This document shows positions 44,845 through 53,773 of a DNA stretch of 64,000 nt, piece by piece (within the stretch, counting starts at the first letter, position 1; every line of letters starts with the position of its first letter). Source of the stretch: Flavicella sp965243265 (GTDB lineage Bacteria > Bacteroidota > Bacteroidia > Flavobacteriales > Flavobacteriaceae); contig CBDEUL010000008.1 of NCBI GenBank assembly GCA_965243265.1, positions 118,786 to 182,785 of the forward strand, in the 5' to 3' direction. The notes beneath the pieces were generated by a model. The model had not been told where the DNA came from, did no database searches, and worked only from the letters and a program-made list of their open reading frames with translations. The translations under genes and the position numbers were made by a program.

Positions 44845-45750
44845 CTAATCTATCTCTATATCGTCCCATTTTTCTCTATTGGGTGCAGAAATTCTAAGTA
44901 AGGTACTCTTTAATTCATCCAGATTAACCGTATCTGGACCACCACTAAAGATAGAAACAATCTCATCTGCTTTAGCATCCATAAAGAAACGAATTAAATA
45001 AGGTCTTCTTTCTCTATTGAAAAGTTCTTGCAATAGCAATAGTGAATCGAAAATTACTTCTTTAGATTCTTCCTTATCTTCTGTAAAAGTATCAAATCCT
45101 AACCTGTGGTAATTGTACATTACCTGAAGATATTCTTCATGACTAGATGACAATACTTGATCTACCAATGCAAACCTATTCAAACTATTTCTATCTGCTG
45201 TCCACCCTTCAGAACCTCCTTGCTGTGCTTGCAAGGCTATGTCCATTGCTTGCTCAAAATATGGCTTTCCTCCATTCAACTCAAAGGTTGATGCATCTAC
45301 CCCTAAAACCATATACAAGTAATAGGTTACTAACGAAATTAATTCTGATTCAAACACCGTTGGGTTATATACTAAAGGCGAATATTCAATATAATTAATA
45401 TCTATTTTTGCATCTTTAAAATTGAAAACGGGACTGTTATATGAACTGTTAAAAATTGGTCTTGTTGCACTTACCTGTAAAGATCCTGTATAACTATTAG
45501 GAGCCGTTTCTGCTGTAAAAACAAATGTAAAATTACAGTTGATACGTTCTTCTTCTTTGAACTGTTTATTTGTCCACTTTTTTTGATTGACAAACTCATT
45601 TAATGAGTTTTCTAATGTCGTAAAAAGTTGTTTATTTGTTTTACTTATTTGATCTGCATTTACAGCTACTTTACAATTAAACTCTTGCGCTACTAGCCCA
45701 AAAGAACAGCTCATAAAACAGAGAAAAAAAAGTATATAAAAATTACGCAT
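44845..45750 (-). CDS. DUF4835 exported protein (named PorD in some T9SS annotations)
   Basis: 301 residues. Signal peptide MRNFYILFFLCFMSCSFGLVAQ, then conserved DUF4835 features FNCKVAVNADQI, RINCNFTF, and FMDAKADEIVSIFSGG near the C-terminus. DUF4835 is widespread in Bacteroidota, and the name PorD implies a link to type IX secretion; I take this from memory. Its start overlaps the coaBC stop by 8 bases, a conserved arrangement. Probably periplasmic or outer-membrane-associated. Confidence 0.82.
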   Translation of the reverse strand: MRNFYILFFLCFMSCSFGLVAQEFNCKVAVNADQISKTNKQLFTTLENSLNEFVNQKKWTNKQFKEEERINCNFTFVFTAETAPNSYTGSLQVSATRPIFNSSYNSPVFNFKDAKIDINYIEYSPLVYNPTVFESELISLVTYYLYMVLGVDASTFELNGGKPYFEQAMDIALQAQQGGSEGWTADRNSLNRFALVDQVLSSSHEEYLQVMYNYHRLGFDTFTEDKEESKEVIFDSLLLLQELFNRERRPYLIRFFMDAKADEIVSIFSGGPDTVNLDELKSTLLRISAPNREKWDDIEID

Positions 45751-46954
45751 TTATTCGTTCTTGTATTGCTTCTAAAATATCGCTTGCCACCTGTGCTTTT
45801 GATTTTAACGGATATTCTATAACTTTATTGGATGGATCAATAATAGTAATTTTATTTGTATCCGTTGCAAATCCTGCTCCTTTATCTTGTAAAGAATTGA
45901 GCACGATCATATCTAAGTTTTTTCGTTCTAATTTACCCTTCGCATTTGCAACTTCATTATCTGTTTCTAAAGCAAACCCAACCAAAAACTGTTCTGTTTT
46001 TATTTGTCCTAAAGATGCCAGTATATCTTTTGTTGCTCTTAAAGTAATCTCTAACGAACTATCTTTCTTTTTAATTTTTTGTGTTGCTGTTTCTACCGGT
46101 GTGTAATCTGCTACAGCTGCTGATAAAATAGCAATGTCAGAACTTCCAAAATACTTATGAGCTTCTGTATACATTTGCTCAGCACTCACTACATCTATTC
46201 TACTTACTAAAGAATGATTTATTTTTTGTGAAGAAGGTCCTGATATTAAAGTTACTTCTGCTCCAAGATCTGCTGCCAACTTAGCCAACTCAAAACCCAT
46301 TTTTCCTGATGAGTGATTTCCTATAAATCGTACAGGGTCAATTGCTTCATAGGTTGGTCCTGCTGTTAGCATTATTTTTTTTCCTTTTAAAGGAAGTTTA
46401 CTTTCTATATCTTTTTCTATAAACGTTACAATATCTTCTGGTTCTGCCATACGGCCTTCTCCTACCAATCCACTGGCCAATTCGCCACTAGCTGCTGGAA
46501 TACATACATTTCCAAAACCTTGTAAAGTTTTTATATTATTACTTGTAGAAGGGTGCTTATACATATCCAAATCCATTGCTGGAGCAAAATAGACAGGGCA
46601 TTTAGCCGACAAGTAAACGGCCATTAATAGGTTATCAACTGTACCTGTTGCCATTTTAGACAAGGTATTAGCAGTTGCTGGAGCTACAAGCATATAATCT
46701 GCCCAAAGCCCTAAATCAACATGATTATTCCACAACTCATTTTCATCTTCTTTTTCATAAAAGACAGAGTGAACTGGTTTTTTGGAAAGTGTTGATAGTG
46801 TTAGTGGTGTAACAAAATCTTTAGAAGCAGGTGTCATGATTACTTGAACCTCTGCACCTGCTTTTATAAACAATCTTACTAGATGAGCTGTTTTATAAGC
46901 TGCAATTCCTGCAGTTACACCTAAAAGAATTTTCTTGCCGCTTAATACACTCAT
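45743..46954 (-). CDS. coaBC: Bifunctional phosphopantothenoylcysteine decarboxylase / phosphopantothenate-cysteine ligase
   Basis: 403 residues. Flavoprotein CoaC half (~1-185, LLGVTAGIAAYKTAHLVRLF and APAMDLDMYKHPST) and CoaB ligase half (~190-403, MLTAGPTYEAIDPVRFIGNHSSGKMG with the nucleotide site). Two steps in coenzyme A synthesis. Situated between rpoZ and DUF4835 in a tight minus-strand run, 7 bases after the omega gene. Confidence 0.95.
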   Translation of the reverse strand: MSVLSGKKILLGVTAGIAAYKTAHLVRLFIKAGAEVQVIMTPASKDFVTPLTLSTLSKKPVHSVFYEKEDENELWNNHVDLGLWADYMLVAPATANTLSKMATGTVDNLLMAVYLSAKCPVYFAPAMDLDMYKHPSTSNNIKTLQGFGNVCIPAASGELASGLVGEGRMAEPEDIVTFIEKDIESKLPLKGKKIMLTAGPTYEAIDPVRFIGNHSSGKMGFELAKLAADLGAEVTLISGPSSQKINHSLVSRIDVVSAEQMYTEAHKYFGSSDIAILSAAVADYTPVETATQKIKKKDSSLEITLRATKDILASLGQIKTEQFLVGFALETDNEVANAKGKLERKNLDMIVLNSLQDKGAGFATDTNKITIIDPSNKVIEYPLKSKAQVASDILEAIQERINA

Positions 46955-46961
46955 CTTGTTT

Positions 46962-47285
46962 TTATCCTTTTTGTTGAGACTCTCTATGGTAAACCTTATC
47001 GTTTAACCACTCTTCAACAGCCATTGCGTGTGCTTTAGGTAATTTTTCATAAAACTTAGATACTTCTATTTGTTCTTTGTTTTCGAAAACCTCGTCTAAA
47101 CTATCGCTATAAGTAGCAAACTCATCTAATTTTTCTATCAATTCTTTTTTCAAGTCAGTATTGATTTGATTTGCTCTTTTTGCTATGATAGAAATTGCCT
47201 CATAAATATTACCTGTAGGCGCTTCAACTGCAGATTTATTATAAGTTACAGTAGTGTCTGGCGCATTTGTATTTTTGTAATCCAT
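46962..47285 (-). CDS. rpoZ: RNA polymerase omega subunit (Rpb6-like)
   Basis: 107 residues in the form used by Bacteroidota: NIYEAISIIAKRANQINTDLKKEL is the RPB6/omega core, followed by an acidic linker and WLNDKVYHRE. Omega helps assemble RNA polymerase. It is located between bamD and coaBC with gaps of 7 bases on both sides, a conserved order in Flavobacteriia. Confidence 0.88.
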   Translation of the reverse strand: MDYKNTNAPDTTVTYNKSAVEAPTGNIYEAISIIAKRANQINTDLKKELIEKLDEFATYSDSLDEVFENKEQIEVSKFYEKLPKAHAMAVEEWLNDKVYHRESQQKG

Positions 47286-47292
47286 CTCTTGA

Positions 47293-48096
47293 CTATTTTA
47301 ATTGACTGTTAAATGTTGTTTTTTCTTCTTTTAATTCTTCTAAAACTATATCCAATCCTTGTAAATATTCTGAAGCTGGATATGATTTTTTAAGTTTATT
47401 ATATGCTTTAAAAGCATTGTCTATACGTTCTATTTTCTTTTGTTCTGAACTACGCATTGCAATCTCATAACTAGATAAGAATTTATAATACAACGCGGGT
47501 TCTTTATAACTTGTACCTAAATACTCTGACATTAAGTTATCTAAGGCTGCTATTGCTGCCGTATAGTAACCTATATCATAGTACTGTTTTGCTATCTCAA
47601 AGTATTTCTTTTCTAACTTTAACTGCAGTTCTTTTACCAACCTATTGGCTTCTGGTAATCTTTCTGAGTCTGGGTAACGATCAATATAACGTTGAAAAGA
47701 ATCTAATGCTTCTCTCGTTTCTGTTTGATCTACACTGTATTTTGGTGATGCTAAATAATGACTTTTAGCCGAATTAAACTCTGCTTCTTCCCTTTTAGAA
47801 CTTTTAGGGTAATTTGCTGCAAACCTTTCAAAATAGTACGCTGAATTAAAATAGTCTTCTATCTTAAAATAGGAATCAGAAACCATGTACTGAATACGTT
47901 CCATTTGTGGTTTCCCTTTATAGTAAGGTGTTATTAATTCTAAAAGTTTTAATGCTTTATCATACTCTTGAACTTCATATAACTGCGTAGCCATTGCATA
48001 TTGCTCACTAACAGTACCTTTATTTAATACCTTATTATATTCACTACATGAACTAAAAAGTACGAAGAAGATTAACAGTAAATTAAAATTTTTCAT
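47293..48096 (-). CDS. bamD: Outer-membrane assembly lipoprotein BamD
   Basis: 267 residues from MKNFNLLLIFFVLFSSC, a lipoprotein signal with the lipid Cys at ~17; the ATG three codons upstream is less likely. The mature part is built of TPR-like helices (YEVQEYDKALKLLELITPYY; AYYFERFAANYPKSSKREEAEF; RYPDSERLPEANRLVKEL). BamD works with BamA to insert beta-barrel proteins. A TAATTTTG -7-like box (48110-48117, minus strand) lies directly upstream. Confidence 0.92.
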   Translation of the reverse strand: MKNFNLLLIFFVLFSSCSEYNKVLNKGTVSEQYAMATQLYEVQEYDKALKLLELITPYYKGKPQMERIQYMVSDSYFKIEDYFNSAYYFERFAANYPKSSKREEAEFNSAKSHYLASPKYSVDQTETREALDSFQRYIDRYPDSERLPEANRLVKELQLKLEKKYFEIAKQYYDIGYYTAAIAALDNLMSEYLGTSYKEPALYYKFLSSYEIAMRSSEQKKIERIDNAFKAYNKLKKSYPASEYLQGLDIVLEELKEEKTTFNSQLK

Positions 48097-48232
48097 TTTA
48101 AACATTTTGCAAAATTAGGCATTATTTGTGGATAATTAAAGTGAATTTTTTAGATGAAAAATTCAAGCCCAAAAATACAATCCTTTTTTAAAGGGTAAAA
48201 CTCTTAAACAGTCAAATATTTAGAAAAACTAC

Positions 48233-49120
48233 TTACAGAGAAAAGTTTGCTATAAACGACCTCATTTTATCTTGAAGTTCTGAAGTTGCAGTAACTAAAG
48301 GAAGCCTAACTGTAGCTTCATTTTTATATACATCTAACAATGGTAACAATGCTTTAATTCCTACTGGGTTTCCTTGCTCAAAAATCAAGTCAACAATTTC
48401 CATCATTTTGTATTGATATACAAAAGCCTCTTTGTTTTTTCCTTCCAATCCTAAACGAATCATCTCAGAAAACTCTTTTGGATATGCTTGACTTATTACT
48501 GAAATAACTCCTGCTCCTCCTGCTAAAACAATCGGTAACGCAACAGTATCATCTCCTGAAAATACTAAAAACCCTTTTGGTACTGATTTTAGAATTTCCA
48601 TAGCCTGAATCATATCTCCTGCTGCTTCTTTTACTCCAATGATATTTGCTGAATCATTCGCCAGTCTTACTACTGTTTCTGGCAGCATATTGGTTCCTGT
48701 TCTACTTGGAACATTGTAGATAATTACAGGTAATGGACTTGCTTCTGCAACTGCCATAAAATGCTGATACACTCCTTCTTGTGAAGGTCTGTTGTAATAA
48801 GGGCACACTGATAATACTGCTTGAAAAGCCGACATATCTGTTGTTTCCAATTGGTGAACAATCGTTTGTGTATTGTTCCCTCCAACACCCAACACTAAAG
48901 GCAAGCGTCCGTTATTAACTTCAACTATTTTTTGTTTTACAAGCGCTGTTTCTTCTGCTGTTAAAGTTGCCGTTTCTGCTGTTGTTCCTAAAACAACAAG
49001 GTACTCTACTCCATTATCGATTTGAAAATTAACCAACTTTTCTAAAGCTGCATAATCTACAGTTTTATCTTCGTTAAAAGGAGTTACTAGGGCTGAACCT
49101 GTTCCAAGAAATGCTTGCAT
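48233..49120 (-). CDS. dapA: 4-hydroxy-tetrahydrodipicolinate synthase
   Basis: 295 residues. GTGSALVTPFNEDKTVDY at the start, GTTAETATL, YNVPSRTGTNMLPET with the catalytic Tyr, and GVKEAAGDM with the Schiff-base Lys. First committed step of lysine and diaminopimelate synthesis. Its ATG overlaps the stop of the DUF6913 gene (TAATG), so the two are translationally coupled. Confidence 0.96.
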   Translation of the reverse strand: MQAFLGTGSALVTPFNEDKTVDYAALEKLVNFQIDNGVEYLVVLGTTAETATLTAEETALVKQKIVEVNNGRLPLVLGVGGNNTQTIVHQLETTDMSAFQAVLSVCPYYNRPSQEGVYQHFMAVAEASPLPVIIYNVPSRTGTNMLPETVVRLANDSANIIGVKEAAGDMIQAMEILKSVPKGFLVFSGDDTVALPIVLAGGAGVISVISQAYPKEFSEMIRLGLEGKNKEAFVYQYKMMEIVDLIFEQGNPVGIKALLPLLDVYKNEATVRLPLVTATSELQDKMRSFIANFSL

Positions 49121-49644
49121 TATATTTTATTTAAAATCTTTAAATATTTTTCTGTTTCAAAATTCAAAACCTCAATGTCTTTATCTACTACATCAATTGT
49201 TAAATGATACAATTGATTTTCAGAATTAGCAAAGCCTACCTTGAATTTTGATTGGGAACGCAAAGTTATTATTTTCAAATATAAATTTTCTCCTATTCCA
49301 TAGTTTATCAACAAATCATAATCATTTTTAACAAATTCATTCAACCTGTTTAATTTTAAACTTCCAAACCAACCAAAGTCTTTTTTAGTAAATTCGTTTT
49401 CTTGATAGGTTTCTTTTTTATCATAGTTTTTAAACACTATGGTATCTATATTTTTTAACTGTACCCCTAACTTTTGTTGAAGGTCTTTCAGGTTTTTATC
49501 TGTAAAACTCCCCTCTGCTTCTGTAAGAACACCTACAGTAACTATTTTACCTGAATTATTTTGAAGGTTTTCTGTTTTCACCCCTTCTAGCTCCTTCTTA
49601 AAAAACCTTTCTCTGCTTTTTTCTTTTAAATTAAAGCCTGCCAT
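49120..49644 (-). CDS. DUF6913-type hypothetical protein
   Basis: 174 residues from MAGFNLKEKSRERF; the ATG three codons earlier is possible. The fold looks alpha/beta with KIVTVGVLTEAEG, KDFGWFGSLKL, YDLLINYGIGENLYLKIITL and SKFKVGFANSE. This matches what I know as DUF6913, a Bacteroidota protein regularly next to dapA. No signal peptide. The coupling to dapA hints at a cytoplasmic role but nothing more. Confidence 0.75.
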   Translation of the reverse strand: MAGFNLKEKSRERFFKKELEGVKTENLQNNSGKIVTVGVLTEAEGSFTDKNLKDLQQKLGVQLKNIDTIVFKNYDKKETYQENEFTKKDFGWFGSLKLNRLNEFVKNDYDLLINYGIGENLYLKIITLRSQSKFKVGFANSENQLYHLTIDVVDKDIEVLNFETEKYLKILNKI

Positions 49645-49738
49645 ATTCCTCAACTTTTGTTTCGCAAAGTTACTTATTTATACGAGTCTTTTTTAGCTAT
49701 TCTACTTCTAATCTGTTTTCTGTATTTCACACAAACAA

Positions 49739-49775
49739 AAAACCGTTTATAAGATTTGTTCTTATAAACGGTTTT
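49739..49775 (-). terminator. clpS terminator
   Basis: Perfect 15-bp arms AAAACCGTTTATAAG and CTTATAAACGGTTTT with a 7-base loop. Also T-rich on the plus side, but no plus-strand gene ends here. Confidence 0.85.
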
Positions 49776-49797
49776 ATATATATTTTAGAATTGTGTC

Positions 49798-50073
49798 TTA
49801 CACCAGTTCTGCTGACAAACCTAGCTCTTGCAGTTTAGAACATTTTGGTTTCAAAGCATCGTATTCTCCTGTTTTAACAGCACACTTTCCTTTGTAGTGA
49901 ACCAAAAGAGTACATTGCTCTGCTTGTTCTAATGTATGTTCACAAACACGTATTAAAGCATCAATAACGAAATCAAAAGTATTTACATCATCATTATGTA
50001 AAACAATCTCATACTGCGCCGTTTCCTTTTCTAAAATATCTAAATCTTCTAAAATCCTCTCCTTAGTGCTCAT
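49798..50073 (-). CDS. clpS: ATP-dependent Clp protease adaptor ClpS
   Basis: 91 residues. N-degron binding motif YEIVLHNDDVNTFDFVIDAL (~21-40) and CEHTLEQAEQCTLLVHYKGKCAVKTG. It delivers N-end-rule substrates to ClpAP/ClpCP. It follows prmA on the same strand (45 bases), an order common in flavobacteria. Confidence 0.95.
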   Translation of the reverse strand: MSTKERILEDLDILEKETAQYEIVLHNDDVNTFDFVIDALIRVCEHTLEQAEQCTLLVHYKGKCAVKTGEYDALKPKCSKLQELGLSAELV

Positions 50074-50118
50074 ATTTGTTTACTTATTAAAATCTATTAT
50101 CTATTCTGTTCTGCAAAA

Positions 50119-50958
50119 TTAAGAATTTTTCACGTATTTCAATGATACCCAATTATTTCGCTTCAATGTTTTTTCTAAACGCATTCCTTCTGCTGTTGCT
50201 TTTTCATCTAATAGAGGAATGTCTTCTTCATAAAAACCACTTAACAATAGAACGCCCCCATTGTTTAAACAGGCTCCATAACTTGGCAAATCGTTCAATA
50301 AAATATTCCTATTAATATTGGCTATAATTACATCGTAATTTTTCCCTTCTAACAGACTTGCTTCTCCTTCATACGCTGTAATATGCTTACAGTTATTTCT
50401 TTCTATATTCTCTATTGTATTTAAATAACACCAGTTATCAATATCAATTGCATCAATTGGCTGTGCCCCTTTCATTTCTGCAAAAATTGCTAAAATTCCA
50501 GTACCACATCCCATGTCCAATGTTTTCTTTCCTTCTAACTCTAACGTTAATAAATGCTGCACCATCATATGAGTTGTTTCATGGTGCCCTGTACCAAAAC
50601 TCATTTTAGGTTCTATTACTATATCATATGGCAAATTAGGGTTCTCATGAAAGGGTGCTCTAATAGATACTTTATCATCTACTTGAATAGGATTAAAGTT
50701 TTTTTCCCATTCACTATTCCAATTTACTTGTGCTATTTCTTCAAAAGAATAGGTAATTTCAAACTCATCTGAAGTCAATACATAGATACCGTCTAAAATA
50801 GCTTCATTCCATTCTTCTTTTTGAATATAGGCTGTTACTCCTTCTTCATTCTCTACAAAGCTTTCAAACCCTGCATAGCCTAATTCTGCTATTAGAATTT
50901 CTGTTGCGGGTTCTTTTGGGGTTACTTTAAAAGTATATCCTAGGTAAATTGCATCCAT
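50119..50958 (-). CDS. prmA: Ribosomal protein L11 methyltransferase
   Basis: 279 residues from MDAIYLGYTF. N-terminal ferredoxin-like domain (~1-110), then the methyltransferase with PKMSFGTGHHETTHMM, DMGCGTGILAIFAE (SAM site) and VIIANINRNILL (the NPPY-equivalent). It trimethylates L11. The start three codons upstream (MKIM) is possible but less typical. Confidence 0.94.
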   Translation of the reverse strand: MDAIYLGYTFKVTPKEPATEILIAELGYAGFESFVENEEGVTAYIQKEEWNEAILDGIYVLTSDEFEITYSFEEIAQVNWNSEWEKNFNPIQVDDKVSIRAPFHENPNLPYDIVIEPKMSFGTGHHETTHMMVQHLLTLELEGKKTLDMGCGTGILAIFAEMKGAQPIDAIDIDNWCYLNTIENIERNNCKHITAYEGEASLLEGKNYDVIIANINRNILLNDLPSYGACLNNGGVLLLSGFYEEDIPLLDEKATAEGMRLEKTLKRNNWVSLKYVKNS

Positions 50959-51048
50959 AATTTTCAATTTGACTGCAAAGATACTACTTCTAGGTAATTG
51001 TTAAGTTTTGTTATCACTTAATTTTTCATTAGGACAACTGTTATAAAC

Positions 51049-51080
51049 AAAAGCACCGCTAATAAATTAGCGGTGCTTTT
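51049..51080 (-). terminator. tpiA terminator
   Basis: Arms AAAAGCACCGCTAAT and ATTAGCGGTGCTTTT with a 2-base centre. Confidence 0.85.
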
Positions 51081-51104
51081 TAATATATTTTATTGGTTAT
51101 TTGC

Positions 51105-51866
51105 TTATTGAATAGCTTCAATAATTGCAATAAAGTCTGCTGCTTGTAAAGCTGCTCCTCCAATTAAACCACCATCAACATCTTCTTTAGAAAAAATTTC
51201 TTTAGCATTTCCTGGCTTACAAGAACCTCCGTAAAGGATAGATACTTCTTGAGCTAAATCTGCGCTGTATTTATCTGCAACAATCTTTCTAATAAAAGCA
51301 TGCATTTCTTGTGCTTGATCTGCAGATGCAGTTTCACCTGTTCCAATTGCCCATACTGGCTCATAAGCCAATACAATATTTTCCCAAGCTGCAGCTTCTA
51401 AATGAAATAATGCATTTTTAATTTGAGATTCTACTACTGAAAAATGGTTTCCTGATTTACGGTCTTCTAATACCTCTCCAAAACAGAAAATAACTTCCAA
51501 TCCATTTGCCAAAGCAGCATTTACTTTTTCTGCCAATAAAGCATCAGATTCACCAAAGTACTCTCTACGCTCAGAGTGTCCTAAAATAACTGATTTCAAT
51601 CCAAGAGATGTTAACATTTCTCCAGAGATCTCTCCAGTATATGCTCCACTTTTTGCTTGGTGCATGTTTTGAGCAGCAACCTCAACAACAGATCCTTCTA
51701 CAGTTTCTTTTACTGATGCTAAGTTTACAAAAGTTGGAGCTACAACAACTCTTGTGTTGTTTAATGTTTTTCCACTTAATCCTTCTACTAAACCATTAGC
51801 CAATGCTTTTGACGCTGCTAAATCATTGTTCATTTTCCAGTTACCTGCTACTATCTTACTTCTCAT
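51105..51866 (-). CDS. tpiA: Triosephosphate isomerase
   Basis: 253 residues, normal TIM barrel. VAGNWKMNND (Asn/Lys catalytic), VILGHSERREYFGE (catalytic His), VLAYEPVWAIGTG (catalytic Glu), LYGGSCKPGNA and GGLIGGAAL phosphate loop. Glycolysis and gluconeogenesis. It lies 22 bases after the TlpA-like gene and probably shares its transcript. Confidence 0.97.
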   Translation of the reverse strand: MRSKIVAGNWKMNNDLAASKALANGLVEGLSGKTLNNTRVVVAPTFVNLASVKETVEGSVVEVAAQNMHQAKSGAYTGEISGEMLTSLGLKSVILGHSERREYFGESDALLAEKVNAALANGLEVIFCFGEVLEDRKSGNHFSVVESQIKNALFHLEAAAWENIVLAYEPVWAIGTGETASADQAQEMHAFIRKIVADKYSADLAQEVSILYGGSCKPGNAKEIFSKEDVDGGLIGGAALQAADFIAIIEAIQ

Positions 51867-51888
51867 TGTATTGTTTTTTAAATATTTA

Positions 51889-52401
51889 TTAGAGTTCGTT
51901 TTTTAACGCTTTTATTATTCTTTTATCTGTTGCTTTGGTTGCTTTAAACAATGTTATTTTCCCTTGTTCATTAACCACCATATATCTTGGTATCCAATCT
52001 AGATCTATAGAGCTACAAAAATCGCCTTTCCATCCCGATGAAATAAAGAAATGCTCTCCTACCACATCGTACCTTTCAATTCCTTTTTTCCAAGAACTTT
52101 CTGTCTTATCTAAAGACAGGAACAAATATACAACATCTGTACTATATTCTTCTTGAAGTTTTTTAACTTTTGGCATGCCCTTAACACAATCGCCACACCA
52201 AGAAGCCCAAACATCTATAACTACTTTTTTCCCTTTATAAGTATTGATTATTTCTGAAAAAGAAACTTTAGTTCCCTCTTGAGAAATCATAATATCATTC
52301 AATGCTTTTTCTGAAAAATTTTCTTTGTCTTGTGCTACTGAACAACTTGCTACAAGGAAAAAAACAGCGATTAATAATGACTTCATAAAATATTTTTTCA
52401 T
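51889..52401 (-). CDS. TlpA-like thioredoxin-fold lipoprotein
   Basis: 170 residues. The signal MKKYFMKSLLIAVFFLVASC ends in a lipobox Cys. The mature part has a TlpA/ResA-type thioredoxin domain with WASWCGDCVKGMPKVKKL (CxxC active site) and cis-Pro segment LDWIPRYMVVNEQG. It is a membrane-anchored periplasmic thiol oxidoreductase, perhaps for cytochrome c or disulfide reduction. Upstream of tpiA on the same strand. Confidence 0.88.
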   Translation of the reverse strand: MKKYFMKSLLIAVFFLVASCSVAQDKENFSEKALNDIMISQEGTKVSFSEIINTYKGKKVVIDVWASWCGDCVKGMPKVKKLQEEYSTDVVYLFLSLDKTESSWKKGIERYDVVGEHFFISSGWKGDFCSSIDLDWIPRYMVVNEQGKITLFKATKATDKRIIKALKNEL

Positions 52402-52526
52402 AATCTTTCTAAATTTAATACGCTAACTCAGATAGGATTACCTTCACAAACTTACATTTATTCACTAAATACGGCAGATGAACACCTTGCTTTTTGCGCA
52501 AACGTTTTCGGCTTGTAACTTCTCTC

Positions 52527-53606
52527 CTAACTCCCTAAACGAATTTTTGGATCTAACCAACTATACACAACATCTACCAATATATTGATCAATATAAACG
52601 CAGTAGCAATTACCAAAACAGCTCCCATAATTACGGGTTGATCTAAGGTATTCAAAGCATTCACAATTTCTTTCCCCAAACCATTCCAATTGAATATATA
52701 CTCCACAAAAACTGCTCCTGCCAACAAAGATGCAAACCACCCTGATATTGCTGTAACTACAGGGTTTAAAGAATTTTTAAGTGCATGCCTTCTTATTATC
52801 TGAAACTGACTCAATCCTTTTGCTGCTGCCGTTCGTATATAATCTTGATTTAAGGTTTCTAACAAAGAGTTTCTCATAAGTTGTATCACTACTGCTAAGG
52901 GACGAATTCCTAAAACAATAGCTGGCAATACTAAATTTTTCCACTGTATATAAACTCCTTCTCCAAAATCATCAACTTCATACAAGCTCCCTGTCATATT
53001 TAAGTTTGTGTATTCCCTAAGTACAAATCCAAATACCCATGCAAAAACAATGGCAGACAAAAAGGAAGGCACACTCATACCAACAGTACTTACAATAGCT
53101 ATAAATCTATCAAAAAAAGTATCTTTATTGAGTGCTGAAAGAATGCCTAAAAAAACACCTAATAACAATGCTATACCAATAGCACTTACCGCTAACACAA
53201 TTGTATTGGGCAAGGTTTCTCCTATAACACTACTTACTGATTTTCCATTCTTCTGAAAAGACTGACGTAAATAAGGGTACTTGATAGCCAATTCAAAACT
53301 ACCCAAACTTACCTTTCCTACAACAGTATATTTCAACGTTTCTAAAGAAGTATAATTCTCTTTTTCTTTGCTATGGATAGATAAGGGTGATAGGTCGTTT
53401 AAATAATATAAGTACTGTGTACTTACAGGTTTATCAAAACCGTATTTTTTACGAATATTTAAAAGTTGTTCACTATCCTCTCGCTGATCTAACAACATTC
53501 TAGCAGGATCTCCTGGTAAAACATTGAACAAGAAAAAAACCACTGTAATTACTCCAAATAAAGTAAAACCTCCGTAAAATAACTTTTGAAAAACTTGTTG
53601 AAGCAT
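52527..53606 (-). CDS. ABC transporter permease, DppB/OppB type, orphan
   Basis: 359 residues from MLQQVFQKLFYGGFTLFGV. The N-terminal helix and FNVLPGDPARMLLDQR motif are typical of peptide/nickel permease component 1. A ~90-residue periplasmic region follows, then four or five helices with the EAA loop RTAAAKGLSQFQIIRRHALKNSLNPVVT (~255-282) that docks the ATPase. No ATPase, second permease or binding protein lies nearby, so partners must be encoded elsewhere. Substrate likely oligopeptides or dipeptides. Confidence 0.88.
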   Translation of the reverse strand: MLQQVFQKLFYGGFTLFGVITVVFFLFNVLPGDPARMLLDQREDSEQLLNIRKKYGFDKPVSTQYLYYLNDLSPLSIHSKEKENYTSLETLKYTVVGKVSLGSFELAIKYPYLRQSFQKNGKSVSSVIGETLPNTIVLAVSAIGIALLLGVFLGILSALNKDTFFDRFIAIVSTVGMSVPSFLSAIVFAWVFGFVLREYTNLNMTGSLYEVDDFGEGVYIQWKNLVLPAIVLGIRPLAVVIQLMRNSLLETLNQDYIRTAAAKGLSQFQIIRRHALKNSLNPVVTAISGWFASLLAGAVFVEYIFNWNGLGKEIVNALNTLDQPVIMGAVLVIATAFILINILVDVVYSWLDPKIRLGS

Positions 53607-53746
53607 GAAATTTTTTCTGTTTTTCACAAATGTACTATAAACTTACACCTCTACCAAACCTCAAACCCTATCGAAAACAATAGATCTTAAAGCTTTTTTA
53701 CAGCTCAATAAAGAGTCAAATACTTTCACAACAATTGGGAATAGTT

Positions 53747-53754
53747 TATTTTTG
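53747..53754 (+). promoter_or_regulatory. -7 element of the pyrF promoter
   Basis: TATTTTTG, 20 bases before the chosen pyrF ATG at 53774. It also argues against the upstream start at 53735. Confidence 0.5.
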
Positions 53755-53773
53755 CGAATCAAATTTTACGGCA

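Noticed and set aside
53735..53773. Upstream pyrF start giving 13 extra residues
   Set aside because: The extra codons overlap the promoter -7 box and are untypical for PyrF.
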